Assembly (NCBI GenBank): GCA_947471745.1
Contig: CANJKZ010001021.1
Coordinates: forward strand, 127,501 to 191,500
DNA length: 64,000 nucleotides
Source of the DNA: Closterium sp. Naga37s-1
Taxonomy: Eukaryota > Streptophyta > Zygnematophyceae > Desmidiales > Closteriaceae
Direction: 5' to 3'
Numbering within the stretch: the stretch's first letter is position 1; each line of letters opens with the position of its first letter. The notes below the pieces were generated by a model. It saw nothing but the letters and a program-made list of their open reading frames with translations. It was not told the DNA's origin and searched no databases. Below are positions 22,376-32,133 of this stretch, piece after piece. The position numbers and the translations under genes are program-made.

Positions 22376-23710
22376 CTAGTCGTCATCGTCGGTGAAGTCG
22401 TGGCGCGGGCTGAACGGGTTGTTGTTGGTGAACGCACTGATGGGGTGCGGTGCTGGCTCAGGTGAGGGTGAGCGAACACGGCGACGACGTGACTCGCCCG
22501 TCATGGCCATGTTGCTCATGACGTTGCGCGTAGGGGCAGTTGATGACGGCTGCTGCTGCTGCTGATGCTGAACCGCTGGGTTCAGGTTGCGCGTGGGGGG
22601 TTGATACCCCTGGGCTGGACGCATGTCGCCTCGTGCGTCTTGTCGGCCGGACCAATTGCTCGGATTGGTCTTACGAGGGCGGGATCGGGATTTACATCGA
22701 TCCGCCAAATGCCCGAAGCTTCTGCAAATCTTGCAGTAGAGGCGCCGCGGCCGTCGCTCTTCGTTGTTGTCGGCGTAGAAGGCGAGCCGTTCACGTTCTC
22801 GTCGTGGCGCTGGTCGCAGCTGATCCATATCCCGTTGTTCGACGAGAAGGGCGGCGCAAAGGGCGGCCTCCGAGATGACCCCCTGCTGCCGGAGAAGCGC
22901 CTTGCAGGGCCGCCACTCTGGGCCGAGCCCTTGAAGCACGATGTTGACAAAATTCTCTTCTGATATCGAGCTTCCCAACTTCGCGATTTGATCGCGAAGG
23001 CTCCGACACCGATTGATGTAACTGTTGGCCTTCTCCCCAAGGGCCATTTTGGTTTCCAGTAGCTGCTGGAGCAGCCGGCTCTAAGAAACAGAGTCCTTCG
23101 GCTGATACACGCCGTTCAGGTGGCGGCAAGCGTCGAGGGCTGGAGCAGCCGATGTCTTGTATGAACGAATGTTCAACTGCTCCGCCGGCGACATGTTGCG
23201 CAGGAGGATGCCGTACGCCATCAGGGACTCGTTGTAGTACCTTGTCCTGGCGTTGTCGGTGTCCTCAGCGGGCTCCGCGTAACTCCCGTCGAAGTAGTGA
23301 AAAATCTGAGCGTTCTGCAGCAGGAGCTCCAGCTCGAAGCTCCAGGTATAGAAGTCTTTGCCGTCAAAACACGCACTTGTTTTTATTTTTGATATGCTGA
23401 GAAACCTTGATTGCGCAGAGAGAACTGCCTCTTCACTGGGACGGGGAGTCTTGGGGGTTGAACCATTTGTGTCGAGGGAGAAGGTGTGCGGGGCGGCGTT
23501 CTGGCCATTTGGGGCCGGTTGAGAAGGTTGCGAGGAGGTTCCCGCGTCGCCATTCCGCAATGTTTGGAGCCCTTGCTCCAAGCTGGTGAGTCGCTGAAGA
23601 AGTTGTGCGAGGACTTCGGTCCCGATAGTCGTCCTTCCCTCGTTTGTTGCAACCGGGTTGGGTTGCGCTTCAGCCGTCAGATTTGTCTGACCACCAGATC
23701 CTCCGGCCAT
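22376..23710 (-). pseudogene. Copia Gag (element 2B)
   Basis: Minus-strand Gag beginning at ATG 23708-23710 (MAGGSGGQTNLTAEA). The UBN2-like body contains FYTWSFELELLLQNAQIF and RYYNESLMAYGILL. A TAG at 23081-23083 (after KDSVS) interrupts it. The frame continues from about 23080 to 22376 with FVNIVLQGLGPEW and a complete CCHC knuckle, CKICRSFGHLADRC, near 22690-22740. Only this one stop separates it from an open Gag. It provides the reference sequence for the broken Gag of element 2A. Confidence 0.8.
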
Positions 23711-23791
23711 TCTTACACGCGAGCGTGTGCCGGACGCCACTTCCCGAATGTCGTAGATTTCGGGAGTGGCAGTGCGAAGGATTCCCGAGCC

Positions 23792-23803
23792 GCTCCCATA
23801 CCA
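23792..23803 (-). other. Primer-binding site of Copia element 2B
   Basis: The minus strand reads TGGTATGGGAGC directly after the LTR. This is a variant of the usual TGGTATCAGAGC, differing at two positions. Confidence 0.55.
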
Positions 23804-24240
23804 TGTTACGATCGTAAATTGATCGTTGCCAGGATCTCCTCGGAAAGGTTCGCACACAGCTAGGTAGAGTTGGTGGGCCCTTGACCTCAATAGCAGAGTG
23901 AATGTAAAATGCTTGAGATAATTAAAACATGCAAATACAAAGCTATAAATATGAGTACAGGGGAATTCGAATCGACCTAGCTAGCCATGTACTCTAAGGG
24001 GTACATTCCCTTATTCAAATTCATTCCCAACCGTGCGGCGCGTACAATTACGAAACTGTTCCCACCCAATTCCTCCTGACTGCAACTGCCCGATGTCGTC
24101 TGCTCCGACGGTCCAGATCCACCCTAACCGTCTGACGCTTCGAGTCAATTCTGACTCCTCGCATTCGTTCTCGTTACTTCGTGCTTCCTTAGCTGCGGTG
24201 AGGAGTGCACTGTAATGTTCATACATTACTATTCGTAACA
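23804..24240 (-). repeat. 5' LTR of Copia element 2B
   Basis: 437 bp with TGTTACGATCG...CGTAACA ends. It shares blocks with the LTR at 6886-7297, such as CTAGCCATGTACTCTAAGGG at 23980-24000, but differs elsewhere, so the two elements are separate insertions. Confidence 0.8.
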
Positions 24241-24683
24241 GCACCCCCCCTCGAAAATCACATTTTATTACAAGCGAATGTGCGCTTATATCCGGGCAGG
24301 GCTGATTTTATCAGGGTAATTACCCTGATTTCAGGGTGATTTCAGACTTGTCACATTCTGGTCCCTGTAATTTCAGGTTTATCGTCTTCTGAACACTGAT
24401 CTTGTCAGAGTAGTACTTTAGCGAACCCTGGAATTTTGTATACACTCACAGAGTAGTGTTCTTAAGGACCCTGTCCATACAGAGTATGCGTCTTGTTGAC
24501 CCTGAATGCAACGTTATCGGGACGAAGCTTCCAGGAACCTTCGTCCCGATAACCCCCATGTGCGTAATCATGATTACGCTTGCACCCATCTCAGGGAATC
24601 CATGCGCGCTATCCAGGTTATCGCAGTACACTAAGTTTTTGTTAGAATGACTAAAAATTCGGTTTCTGATTTTTGTTGGCTGT
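24241..24683. other. Palindrome-rich unassigned spacer
   Basis: No gene is visible. It contains a 20-bp perfect palindrome (24310-24329, ATCAGGGTAATTACCCTGAT), an inverted repeat with 15-bp perfect arms (24513-24527 and 24539-24553) and an 18-bp perfect palindrome (24562-24579, GCGTAATCATGATTACGC). The words CAGGGT and ACCCTGA recur. Similar words recur at 32640-32840 on the other side of Copia element 3, so both flanks probably belong to one older interrupted element. Confidence 0.5.
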
Positions 24684-24818
24684 TGTCAGAACATATATAG
24701 CTTATGCTGTTGTGTAGGCTATAGTGGGGTATCCCATAGGGGGTACAACCCAATTAGGGTTTTCTATATGTACTCACCTCATTCATAGTTCATTCATCCT
24801 CGTTCTTCATTCTTCTCA
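24684..24818 (+). repeat. 5' LTR of Copia element 3
   Basis: 135 bp, TGTCAGAACATA...TTCTTCTCA. Identical by eye to 31999-32133. It should contain the promoter. The TATATAG string near its start is a possible TATA element, but this is weak evidence. Confidence 0.9.
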
Positions 24819-24832
24819 TGGTATCGAGCAGG
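24819..24832 (+). other. Primer-binding site of Copia element 3
   Basis: TGGTATCGAGCAGG directly after the LTR. It begins with the TGGTATC of the initiator-tRNA-Met site and then differs from the TGGTATCAGAGC found in element 1 and the non-autonomous element. Confidence 0.75.
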
Positions 24833-24939
24833 TTCCCTCGTGGGAACTGTTCCTAGGGCCCACCGTTTTTTTTTTCCTGCCCGGAGCGCACTCTGCCCCT
24901 ACCCGAGTCGCGCTCCCCTCTCTCTTGGCCCCTAGTGGC

Positions 24940-25740
24940 CCCCTTTAGCCGCCCGTCACGGCCCTTAGACGCCCGCGCGCCGCCCGTCCCGGCCCCTTAG
25001 ACGCCCGCACGCCGCCCGTCCCGGCCCCCTAGACGCCCGTGCGCCACCCCGCCCGGCCCCTAGACGCCCGCGCGCCGCCCGTCCCGGCCCCTAGACGCCC
25101 GCGCGCCGCCCGTCCCGGCCCCTAGACGCCCGCGCGCCGCCCGTCCCGGCCCCTAGACGCCCGCGCGCCGCCCGTCCCGGCCCCTAGACGCCCGCGCGCC
25201 GCCCGTCCCGGCCCCTCGACGCCCGCGCGCCGCCCGTCCCGGCCCCTCGACGCCCACGCGCCGCCCGTCCCGGCCCCTAGACGCCCACGCGCCGCCCGTC
25301 CCGGCCCCTAGACGCCCGCGCGCCACCCGGCCCGACCCCTCGACGCCCGCGTGCCGCCCGTCCCGGCCCCTCGACGCCCGCGCGCCGCCCGTCCCGGCCC
25401 CACGCCGCCCGTGAGCCGCCCGTCCAGGCCGCGCACCGCAGTCCCGGCCCCACGCCGCCCGTGCGCCGCCCGTCCCAGCCGCGCGCCGCCGTCTCGGTCC
25501 CCACGCCGCCTGTGCCGCTGAGGAGCTGAGCCGCCCGAGCCGCCCGAGCAGCCCGAGCCGTGCTGCCCCTCAGCAGCACAACCGAGCCGCCCGACAGCAG
25601 AGCAGCCGAGCCGCTCAACAGCCGAGCCGCCCAGCAGCCGAGCCGCCCAGCAGCCGTACCGCCCAGCAGCGGAGCCGCCGAGCCGCCGAGCCGCCCGGCA
25701 GCCAAGCCGCCGAGCCGCCGCGCCGCCCTCCTTCCGGGCC
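24940..25740 (+). repeat. GC-rich leader repeats of Copia element 3
   Basis: From about 24945 to 25420 a 31-bp unit, built around GTCCCGGCCCCTAGACGCCC and GCGCGCCGCC, repeats roughly fifteen times. It is followed to about 25740 by shorter GAGCCGCCC/CAGCAGCCGAGCC repeats. It lies between the primer site and the Gag start codon, in the untranslated leader. Stop codons (TAG in most units) exclude translation in that frame. Structured GC-rich leaders also occur in element 1 and the non-autonomous element. Confidence 0.8.
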
Positions 25741-25826
25741 GCCCGACCTGTCCAGTCTGGTGAGCACAGCGCCCTTTCACTGCACTGCCCTCACCCTACT
25801 GTTTGCGCTGCCAGTCGTCTAGGGTC

Positions 25827-28800
25827 ATGGCTACCCCTAGTGTTCTAGTCTTTGACACTGAGGGTCGGGCCATTGACTTTGAGGTCTGGGTGGATGACCT
25901 GCAGCTGTTCTTACAGTGCGATAGGGCAGATGGTCTCTCTCTCTTTGACCTCACCTCTGGCGCCTCCACTGCCCCTGCTGCTGACGCCGACGCCACTGTT
26001 CGCTCCCAGTGGGCCACGCGCGACGCTGCTGCACGTCTTGCTGTGCGTCGCCACCTCCCTACCTCCGAGCGTGCACACTTTAGTCAGTACAAGAGTGCTC
26101 AGACCTTGTACGACGCTGTAGTTGCGCGCTACTCCTCCCCTGCCACTGCTGCACTGAGCCGTCTCATGCTACCGTACCTCTTTCCTGACCTTTCTGCCTT
26201 TCCCACAGTCGCTGACCTCATTACGCACCTCCGCACTAGTGACACTCGCTACCGCGCTGCACTCCCTGCTGACTTCTGCGCCAAGAACCCCCCCCCCATG
26301 TACATCACTCTTTACTACATAGTCACTCGCCTTCCTGACTCCCTTCGCGTAGTCAGGGACCACTTTCTCTCTGTCTGTCCCACCACTCTCACTGTTGACC
26401 TCCTCGAGAAGTCCCTCCTAGCGGCCGAGAAGAGCATAGTCGCTGTAGGGGCCTCTCGTGGTGACCCGCGCACCCCCATCTTTGAGGGGTGTTCCCCCTC
26501 CCCCCTTCTCCCCTCTGTTGCCTCTGCTGCTGCGGCCGACCTCCTTGGTCTTGAGTCGGTCGGTGTGGCGTCTGCCCCTAGTGGGAGACGCCGCTCTGGC
26601 AAGGGCAAGGGGGGCAAGGGCACTGGAGGAGCGAGCGGGGGCGGTGGAGGTGGAGGTGGCGGCAGTGGGGGGAGTGGGGGTGGCGGTGGGAGTGGAGGTG
26701 GGGGTGGAGGAGTCGGTGGCGGCAGTGGAGGCGGAGGTGTCGGCGGCGGTGGCAGTGGGAGCGGGGGTGGCGGAGGTGGCGGCGGCGGAGGCGGAGGTGG
26801 AGGCGGCGGCAGTAGCGGAGGCGGCGGAGGCGGAGGAGGCGGCGGGGGTGGAGGTGGTGCTGGTCGCGGGTCTTCGCAGAGGAGTGGCTCCGGTGGTGGC
26901 TCGCGCCAGCAGCAGCAGCGTGGTCGTGACACCTTGTCCCCTCAGCAGCTTCGTGAGTGGTACACTGCGCGTCAGCGAGGTGGGGGTTTTGGTCCGTGCT
27001 CCTACGTTTTGCGCACCGGCGACCGTGCGGGTGAGCAGTGTGGGGGTCCCCACCCCACTCAGCGCTGCTTTGGCCGCCTGACGGACGCGTGGCGTCACCA
27101 GTTCCCGGAGGCCTCAGAGATCCCTCGTTGGGGTGACCTGTCCAGGGCGGGTGTTGCCATCTATGATCTTGACTTTGATGCTATTCTCTCTGCCATGTAT
27201 GCTGTGTCTATTAGTGATGAGGGTGACTGTTACCGGTGTTTCCCGCCCGATCCGGGTATTGAGACTGCTGCTCTAGGTCCTGGTGAGGCTGCTGCCCTAG
27301 GTGCTTGCGACGCTGCTGCCCTAGGTGCTCGTGTGTCTGTGTCCTCAGGTACTGGTGAGTCTGCGCTCTCAGGTACTACGTCGGCTTCGGCCTCCCTCAC
27401 CTTCACCCTTGACTCTGGGGCGTCTCGCTCCTTCTTTAGGGACCGCACCACACTCACACCGCTGAGTCGACCGGTTGCAGTGTCTCTGGCTGACCCCTCT
27501 GGGGGTCCTGTCCTGTCTCGCTTCTCCACAGTCCTCCCGTGTCCGGCGGCTCCCTCTGGCACCCTGTCTGGTCTCTACCTCCCCTCGTTCTCTACGAACC
27601 TGGTGAGTGGTGCTGACCTACAGGATGCGGGTGTACACCAGTTCACTCCTGCGCGTCAGCGGGTGACGCACTGTACAGAGGCTCGCACAGGCCGACACCT
27701 GGCTACGTTTACCCGTCAGCCGGGGTCGAGCCTGTACACACTGACCACTGCGTCTCCTCCCGTTACTGAGTCTGGTAGAGTCGCTTCGTCGGGTCAGGTG
27801 TTTGCTGCTGCGTCCAGGTCTGGTCCTGAGTCTGCCCCCTGTTCTTGTCGTCTCCTGTCTCACGAGACTCTTCTCTGGCACCACCGTCTTGGTCACCCCT
27901 CTCTGCTTCGGCTCAGAGGCATGGCCTCCCGTCTTCTAGTGTCTGGTCTCCCCCGGTCCCTCCCTCCCCTTCCTCAGGGCCCTGGCCCTACCTGTGTCCC
28001 CTGTGTCGAGGGGCGCCAGCGTGCTGCCCCTCACTCCTCCCAGTTTCCTCCGACAGAGGCCCCGTTGCAGACGCTCCACATGGACGTGTGGGGCCCAGCC
28101 CGCGTCCGTGGGCAGGGTCACGAGCGCTACTTCCTGCTCGTTGTTGACGACTACTCGCGTTACACCGCAGTCTTCCCCTTGCGCGGCAAGGGTGATGTCA
28201 CTGAGGTGCTGATCGACTGGATCCGCGCAGCTCGTCTCCAGCTCAGGCAGAGCTTTGGCTCCGACTTTCCTGTTCTGCGTCTGCACTCGGACAGAGGCGG
28301 AGAGTTCTCCTCTGGCCTTCTGCGAGCCTACTGTCGTGCACGAGGCATCCGTCAGACCTTCACGCTCCCGGACTCTCCGCAGCAAAATGGGATTGCTGAG
28401 CGCAGCATTGGCATGGTCATGGACGTCGCTCGTACGTCTATGATGCATGCGGCTGCCCCCCATTTTCTGTGGCCGTTTGCGGTGAGGTACGCGGCACGTC
28501 AGATCAACCTTCACCCCAGGGTCTCCAGGCCGGAGACCTCCCCAGCCTTGCTGTGGACCGGGAAGGTGGGCGATGCGTCGGCGTTCCGGGTCTGGGGATC
28601 TCGGGCGTTTGTCCGCGACTTGTCTGCGGACAAACTGTCCCCTCGTGCTGCTCCTTGCGTCTTCCTGGGGTTCCCCCCAGACGCGCCTGGGTGGCAGTTC
28701 TACCACCCCACCTCTCGCCGTGTTCTGTCCTCTCAGGACGTCACGTTCGACGAGTCGGTACCTTACTACCGCCTCTTCCCCTACCGCACTCCGTCCCCCC

Positions 28801-31793
28801 CCCCGCCCCCGCTCTTCCTTGTACCAGGTCCCCCCCCGGTAGACCCCCTCCCCCCTCAGGGTCCTGCCCCTTCAGGTGTGTCCCAGGTAGACGCAGTCGA
28901 GCCTGTCGAGGTCACTGGTGACTCTGGTGCTGCTGGGGGTGCTGAGCCTGGGGGTGCTGGGCCTGGGGGTGCTGGGCCTGGGGGTGCTGAGCCTGGGGGT
29001 GCTGAGTCTGGGGGTGCTGAGTCTGGGGGTGCTGAGCCTGGGGGTGCTGAGCCTGGGGGTGCTGAGCCTGGGGGTGCTGAGCCTGGGGGTGCTGAGTGTG
29101 GGGGTGCTACGCCTGGGGGTGCTTTGCCTGGGGGTGCTGGACCTGGGAGTGCTGCGCCTGGAGGTCCTCCGCCTCGAGTTTCTACGCGTGCTTTGTCTCG
29201 CCGGGAGCCACTCTCTCCACAGGAGCTGCGCGAGTGGTTTGCCCGGCGCTGGAGCCGTGCTGCTGGTGCTGGAGGTTCGTCGGCTACTGAGGGTGCTGCT
29301 GTTGCGGGTCCCGGAGGTGCTCGTACTGGGAGTACTGGAGCTGCTGGGCCTGCGGGTTCGACTGGAGCTGGTGCTGCTGAGGGTGTTGGCGCTGAGACTA
29401 CCACTGGCGGTCCTGCTGGGGGTGCTCCTGGTGTTGCTCGAGGTTCTGGTGCTACTGGAGGTGCTGCTGGAGCGGGTGCTCCTGCTGGGGGTACTGGTGC
29501 TGTCCCTGCTGTTTCTGGCGTAGCTACGCGGCCTCGACCGTACTTCGTTCCACTCCTGCAGCAGGTTCTTGGTCTTCCGCCCTCTCCTGGTCCTCCTCCT
29601 CTCTTGGAGGGTCCACAGCCTGTCCCGTCGCGGTCACTGCTACAGCCTACCTCCCCTTTGCCTGCTCCTTCTCCCTACACTGGTCCTACTGGAGGTCTTA
29701 CTGAGCGTCGTGAGCCTGCGTCTCGCCCTGCGTCGCCTGTCCGTGCTGCTCGCGCTAGTGGTCGTGGTTCGCGTCAGCGTCCTCCTCCTGTCCCTGGCAC
29801 GCACAGGATGTCTCTGCGTCCGTCTACTGCTCCTCTGCGTGCCCCTTTGCCTTCTCCTCCTGAGTCCTCTCTTCCTGCTCTTCCCGACCCTGCGTCGGAC
29901 TCTCTTCGTGCTGCCAGTCCTACTGTCACGCGTCTCCTTGCTACTGTCGTCACTGACCCTTCCTTCGAGTCTACTGCTGCGTCTGCCCTAGTTACTGAGC
30001 TCGTCGACTTTGCTGCTCGCTGTCGCCTAGACTACGCTGCTAGTCTTGTCGCTGAGTCTGGGTCTGCCTGTCCTCCGTCAGTCGGGGGTGAGTGTGCCCT
30101 TGGCACGGACGTCCTTGAGGACAGGCAGGAGGAGTTCCAGTGTCTGGCAGCTGCTTCACCTCATCTCGTGTCCGTACTGCTTACCCCTGAGGGAGACCCG
30201 GATGCACTTGACATCCCGACTCCGCGCTCTTACGCGGAGGCGATAGAGGGTCCCTACTCCTCTCAGTGGCAGGCAGCTATGGATGCAGAGATGGCTTCCT
30301 GGAAGTCCACAGGCACCTACGTTGACGCTGTCCCCCCTCTTGGGGCGAACATCGTCAGTGGCATGTGGATCTTCAGGGTGAAGCGGCCGCCGGGTTCTCC
30401 GCCTGTCTTCAAGGCACGTTACGTGGCTCGTGGCTTCAGTCAGCGACAGGGAGTTGACTACTTTCAGACCTTCTCCCCCACCCCGAAGATGACCACTCTT
30501 CGGGTGCTGCTACACGTTGCTGCTCACCGTGACTACGAGCTGCACTCTCTCGACTTCAGCACTGCTTTCTTGCAGGGCAGCCTGCACGAGGAGATCTGGC
30601 TGCGCCGCCCACTTGGCTTCACTGGGTCTTTCCCTCCTGGTACCCAGTGGAGTCTCCGGCGTCCAGTCTACGGTCTCCGCCAGGCGCCACGTGAGTGGCA
30701 CGACACACTGAGGACTACGCTTGCGGCTCTTGGGTTTGCTCCTTCTACTGCCGACCCGTCGCTGTTTCTACGCACCGACACCTCTCTGCCGCCGTTCTAC
30801 ATCCTCGTGTACGTCGACGACTTGGTCTTTGCCACAGCTGACACTGCTGGACTCGCCCACGTGAAGTCCGAGCTGCAGAAGAGACACACGTGCACAGACC
30901 TGGGTGAACTGCGCAGCTACCTTGGCTTGCAGATCAACCGGGACAGAGCACGCCGCACCATTACCCTGACTCAGTCACACATGGTGCAGCAGGTCCTTCA
31001 GCGCTTCGGCTTCACGTACTCCTCGCCTCAGGCCACTCCTCTGCCTACTCGCCACTCACTCTCAGCTCTGCCTTCGGATGAGTCCGTAGAGACGAGTGGC
31101 CCGTATCCAGAGCTTGTTGGCTGCCTCATGTACCTGATGACCTGCACACGACCTGACCTTGCATACCCTCTTAGCATTCTTGCACGCTATGTTGCTCCTG
31201 GGAGACACCGACCAGAGCACATGGCTGCAGCGAAGAGGGTGTTGCGATACTTGTGCAGTACGTCGGGCATGGGACTAGTGCTTGGAGGGCGGAGTCCAGT
31301 GGTCCTCACTGGGCACGCGGACGCTTCTTGGGCTGACGACCAGGCTACGCAGCGGTCGTCGCAGGGTTACACCTTCAGTCTTGGTTCCGGCTCTGTCTCG
31401 TGGCGAGCTACTCGCTCGTCCTCTGTTCTCGGCTCCAGTTGTGAGGCTGAGATCTACGCCGGGGCCATGGCTGCACAGGAGCTTCGCTGGCTCACCTACC
31501 TGCTGACTGACCTTGGAGAGCCGCCTCGTTCTCCTCCAGTGCTGTACGTAGACAACAAGGCCATGCTGGCCTTGTGTCGAGAGCAGCGCTTGGAGCACAG
31601 AACGAAGCACATTGCTCTCCGTTACTTTCTTGCTCGTGAGCTGCAGCAGCGTGGTCAGTTGCGACTTGCGTACGTGGCCTCTCAGGCCAACACTGCTGAT
31701 GTGTTCACCAAGGCACTTGCGCCTTGTGACCATCAGCGCTTCTGCACTCAGCTGGGTCTTGTACCTGTCTTGCCTCACTTGCTCTCCTCTTGA
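25827..31793 (+). CDS. Copia Gag-Pol polyprotein, 1988 aa
   Basis: The start is ATG 25827 (MATPSVLVF). The frame is open a little upstream but holds no ATG there. Gag occupies about residues 1-420. It has a poly-glycine tract (about 268-348) and a Cys/His cluster near 391-415 in place of a standard CCHC knuckle. The protease motif DSGAS is at residue 529 and the pre-integrase block LLWHHRLGHPS near 685. The integrase catalytic residues are Asp753 (HMDVWGP), Asp822 (HSDRGGEF) and Glu858 (NGIAERS). A GGAEP-type 15-bp repeat linker spans about 1035-1115, then a Gly/Ala/Pro-rich region. RT has YVDD at 1662-1665 and RNase H has DASWADD near 1832, with CEAEIYAG and TKHIALRYF. It would make the particle, mature itself, copy RNA and integrate. 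No lesion is seen. Confidence 0.95.
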   Translation: MATPSVLVFDTEGRAIDFEVWVDDLQLFLQCDRADGLSLFDLTSGASTAPAADADATVRSQWATRDAAARLAVRRHLPTSERAHFSQYKSAQTLYDAVVARYSSPATAALSRLMLPYLFPDLSAFPTVADLITHLRTSDTRYRAALPADFCAKNPPPMYITLYYIVTRLPDSLRVVRDHFLSVCPTTLTVDLLEKSLLAAEKSIVAVGASRGDPRTPIFEGCSPSPLLPSVASAAAADLLGLESVGVASAPSGRRRSGKGKGGKGTGGASGGGGGGGGGSGGSGGGGGSGGGGGGVGGGSGGGGVGGGGSGSGGGGGGGGGGGGGGGGSSGGGGGGGGGGGGGGAGRGSSQRSGSGGGSRQQQQRGRDTLSPQQLREWYTARQRGGGFGPCSYVLRTGDRAGEQCGGPHPTQRCFGRLTDAWRHQFPEASEIPRWGDLSRAGVAIYDLDFDAILSAMYAVSISDEGDCYRCFPPDPGIETAALGPGEAAALGACDAAALGARVSVSSGTGESALSGTTSASASLTFTLDSGASRSFFRDRTTLTPLSRPVAVSLADPSGGPVLSRFSTVLPCPAAPSGTLSGLYLPSFSTNLVSGADLQDAGVHQFTPARQRVTHCTEARTGRHLATFTRQPGSSLYTLTTASPPVTESGRVASSGQVFAAASRSGPESAPCSCRLLSHETLLWHHRLGHPSLLRLRGMASRLLVSGLPRSLPPLPQGPGPTCVPCVEGRQRAAPHSSQFPPTEAPLQTLHMDVWGPARVRGQGHERYFLLVVDDYSRYTAVFPLRGKGDVTEVLIDWIRAARLQLRQSFGSDFPVLRLHSDRGGEFSSGLLRAYCRARGIRQTFTLPDSPQQNGIAERSIGMVMDVARTSMMHAAAPHFLWPFAVRYAARQINLHPRVSRPETSPALLWTGKVGDASAFRVWGSRAFVRDLSADKLSPRAAPCVFLGFPPDAPGWQFYHPTSRRVLSSQDVTFDESVPYYRLFPYRTPSPPPPPLFLVPGPPPVDPLPPQGPAPSGVSQVDAVEPVEVTGDSGAAGGAEPGGAGPGGAGPGGAEPGGAESGGAESGGAEPGGAEPGGAEPGGAEPGGAECGGATPGGALPGGAGPGSAAPGGPPPRVSTRALSRREPLSPQELREWFARRWSRAAGAGGSSATEGAAVAGPGGARTGSTGAAGPAGSTGAGAAEGVGAETTTGGPAGGAPGVARGSGATGGAAGAGAPAGGTGAVPAVSGVATRPRPYFVPLLQQVLGLPPSPGPPPLLEGPQPVPSRSLLQPTSPLPAPSPYTGPTGGLTERREPASRPASPVRAARASGRGSRQRPPPVPGTHRMSLRPSTAPLRAPLPSPPESSLPALPDPASDSLRAASPTVTRLLATVVTDPSFESTAASALVTELVDFAARCRLDYAASLVAESGSACPPSVGGECALGTDVLEDRQEEFQCLAAASPHLVSVLLTPEGDPDALDIPTPRSYAEAIEGPYSSQWQAAMDAEMASWKSTGTYVDAVPPLGANIVSGMWIFRVKRPPGSPPVFKARYVARGFSQRQGVDYFQTFSPTPKMTTLRVLLHVAAHRDYELHSLDFSTAFLQGSLHEEIWLRRPLGFTGSFPPGTQWSLRRPVYGLRQAPREWHDTLRTTLAALGFAPSTADPSLFLRTDTSLPPFYILVYVDDLVFATADTAGLAHVKSELQKRHTCTDLGELRSYLGLQINRDRARRTITLTQSHMVQQVLQRFGFTYSSPQATPLPTRHSLSALPSDESVETSGPYPELVGCLMYLMTCTRPDLAYPLSILARYVAPGRHRPEHMAAAKRVLRYLCSTSGMGLVLGGRSPVVLTGHADASWADDQATQRSSQGYTFSLGSGSVSWRATRSSSVLGSSCEAEIYAGAMAAQELRWLTYLLTDLGEPPRSPPVLYVDNKAMLALCREQRLEHRTKHIALRYFLARELQQRGQLRLAYVASQANTADVFTKALAPCDHQRFCTQLGLVPVLPHLLSS

Positions 31794-31998
31794 CCTTACT
31801 TGTACTGTCACATATATATACCTGCTCTTGCTTGTCTAGCTCTATATATATATGTGTACTCCTGCATGTGAACTGGCCTTGTGGCCTTGTCGTTGTGCTC
31901 GGACTGTGTGGTGACGTTGTGATCCACCCTGAGCTTGCTCTGCTTTGCTTGACTGGTCTTGTGACCCCTTGTTCTCCCCCACTTTGCCTATGGGGGTG

Positions 31999-32133
31999 TG
32001 TCAGAACATATATAGCTTATGCTGTTGTGTAGGCTATAGTGGGGTATCCCATAGGGGGTACAACCCAATTAGGGTTTTCTATATGTACTCACCTCATTCA
32101 TAGTTCATTCATCCTCGTTCTTCATTCTTCTCA
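31999..32133 (+). repeat. 3' LTR of Copia element 3
   Basis: 135 bp, identical by eye to the 5' LTR. It follows the polypurine tract CTATGGGGGTG and precedes the GCTGT target duplication. Confidence 0.9.

Larger units (their letters stand above)
21111..24240 (-). mobile_element. 3'-truncated Copia retrotransposon of the second family (element 2B)
   Basis: Minus-strand element with its 5' LTR at 23804-24240, then a primer-binding site, Gag (22376-23710) and the protease/pre-integrase region (21375-22320). Where integrase should follow, the sequence changes to the LINE at about 21110. Integrase, RT, RNase H and the 3' LTR are absent. Gag and the charged spacer match element 2A in order and sequence. 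Confidence 0.8.
24684..32133 (+). mobile_element. Complete, apparently intact Ty1/Copia retrotransposon (element 3)
   Basis: 7450-bp plus-strand element with two LTRs of 135 bp that look identical (24684-24818 and 31999-32133). The target duplication is GCTGT (24679-24683 and 32134-32138). A tRNA-Met-type primer site (24819 onward), a repeated GC-rich leader, a single open Gag-Pol (25827-31793) and a CTATGGGGGTG polypurine tract (31988-31998) follow in order. Identical LTRs and an unbroken 1988-codon frame argue for a very recent insertion that may still be mobile. Activity itself cannot be judged from sequence. Confidence 0.95.

Noticed and set aside
24940..25420. CRISPR-like array of 31-bp repeats
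   Set aside because: The units are contiguous without spacers and lie in a retrotransposon leader in a eukaryotic genome.
25803..25826. Start of Gag-Pol upstream of 25827
   Set aside because: The upstream frame has no ATG. The first ATG, at 25827, begins a typical Gag.
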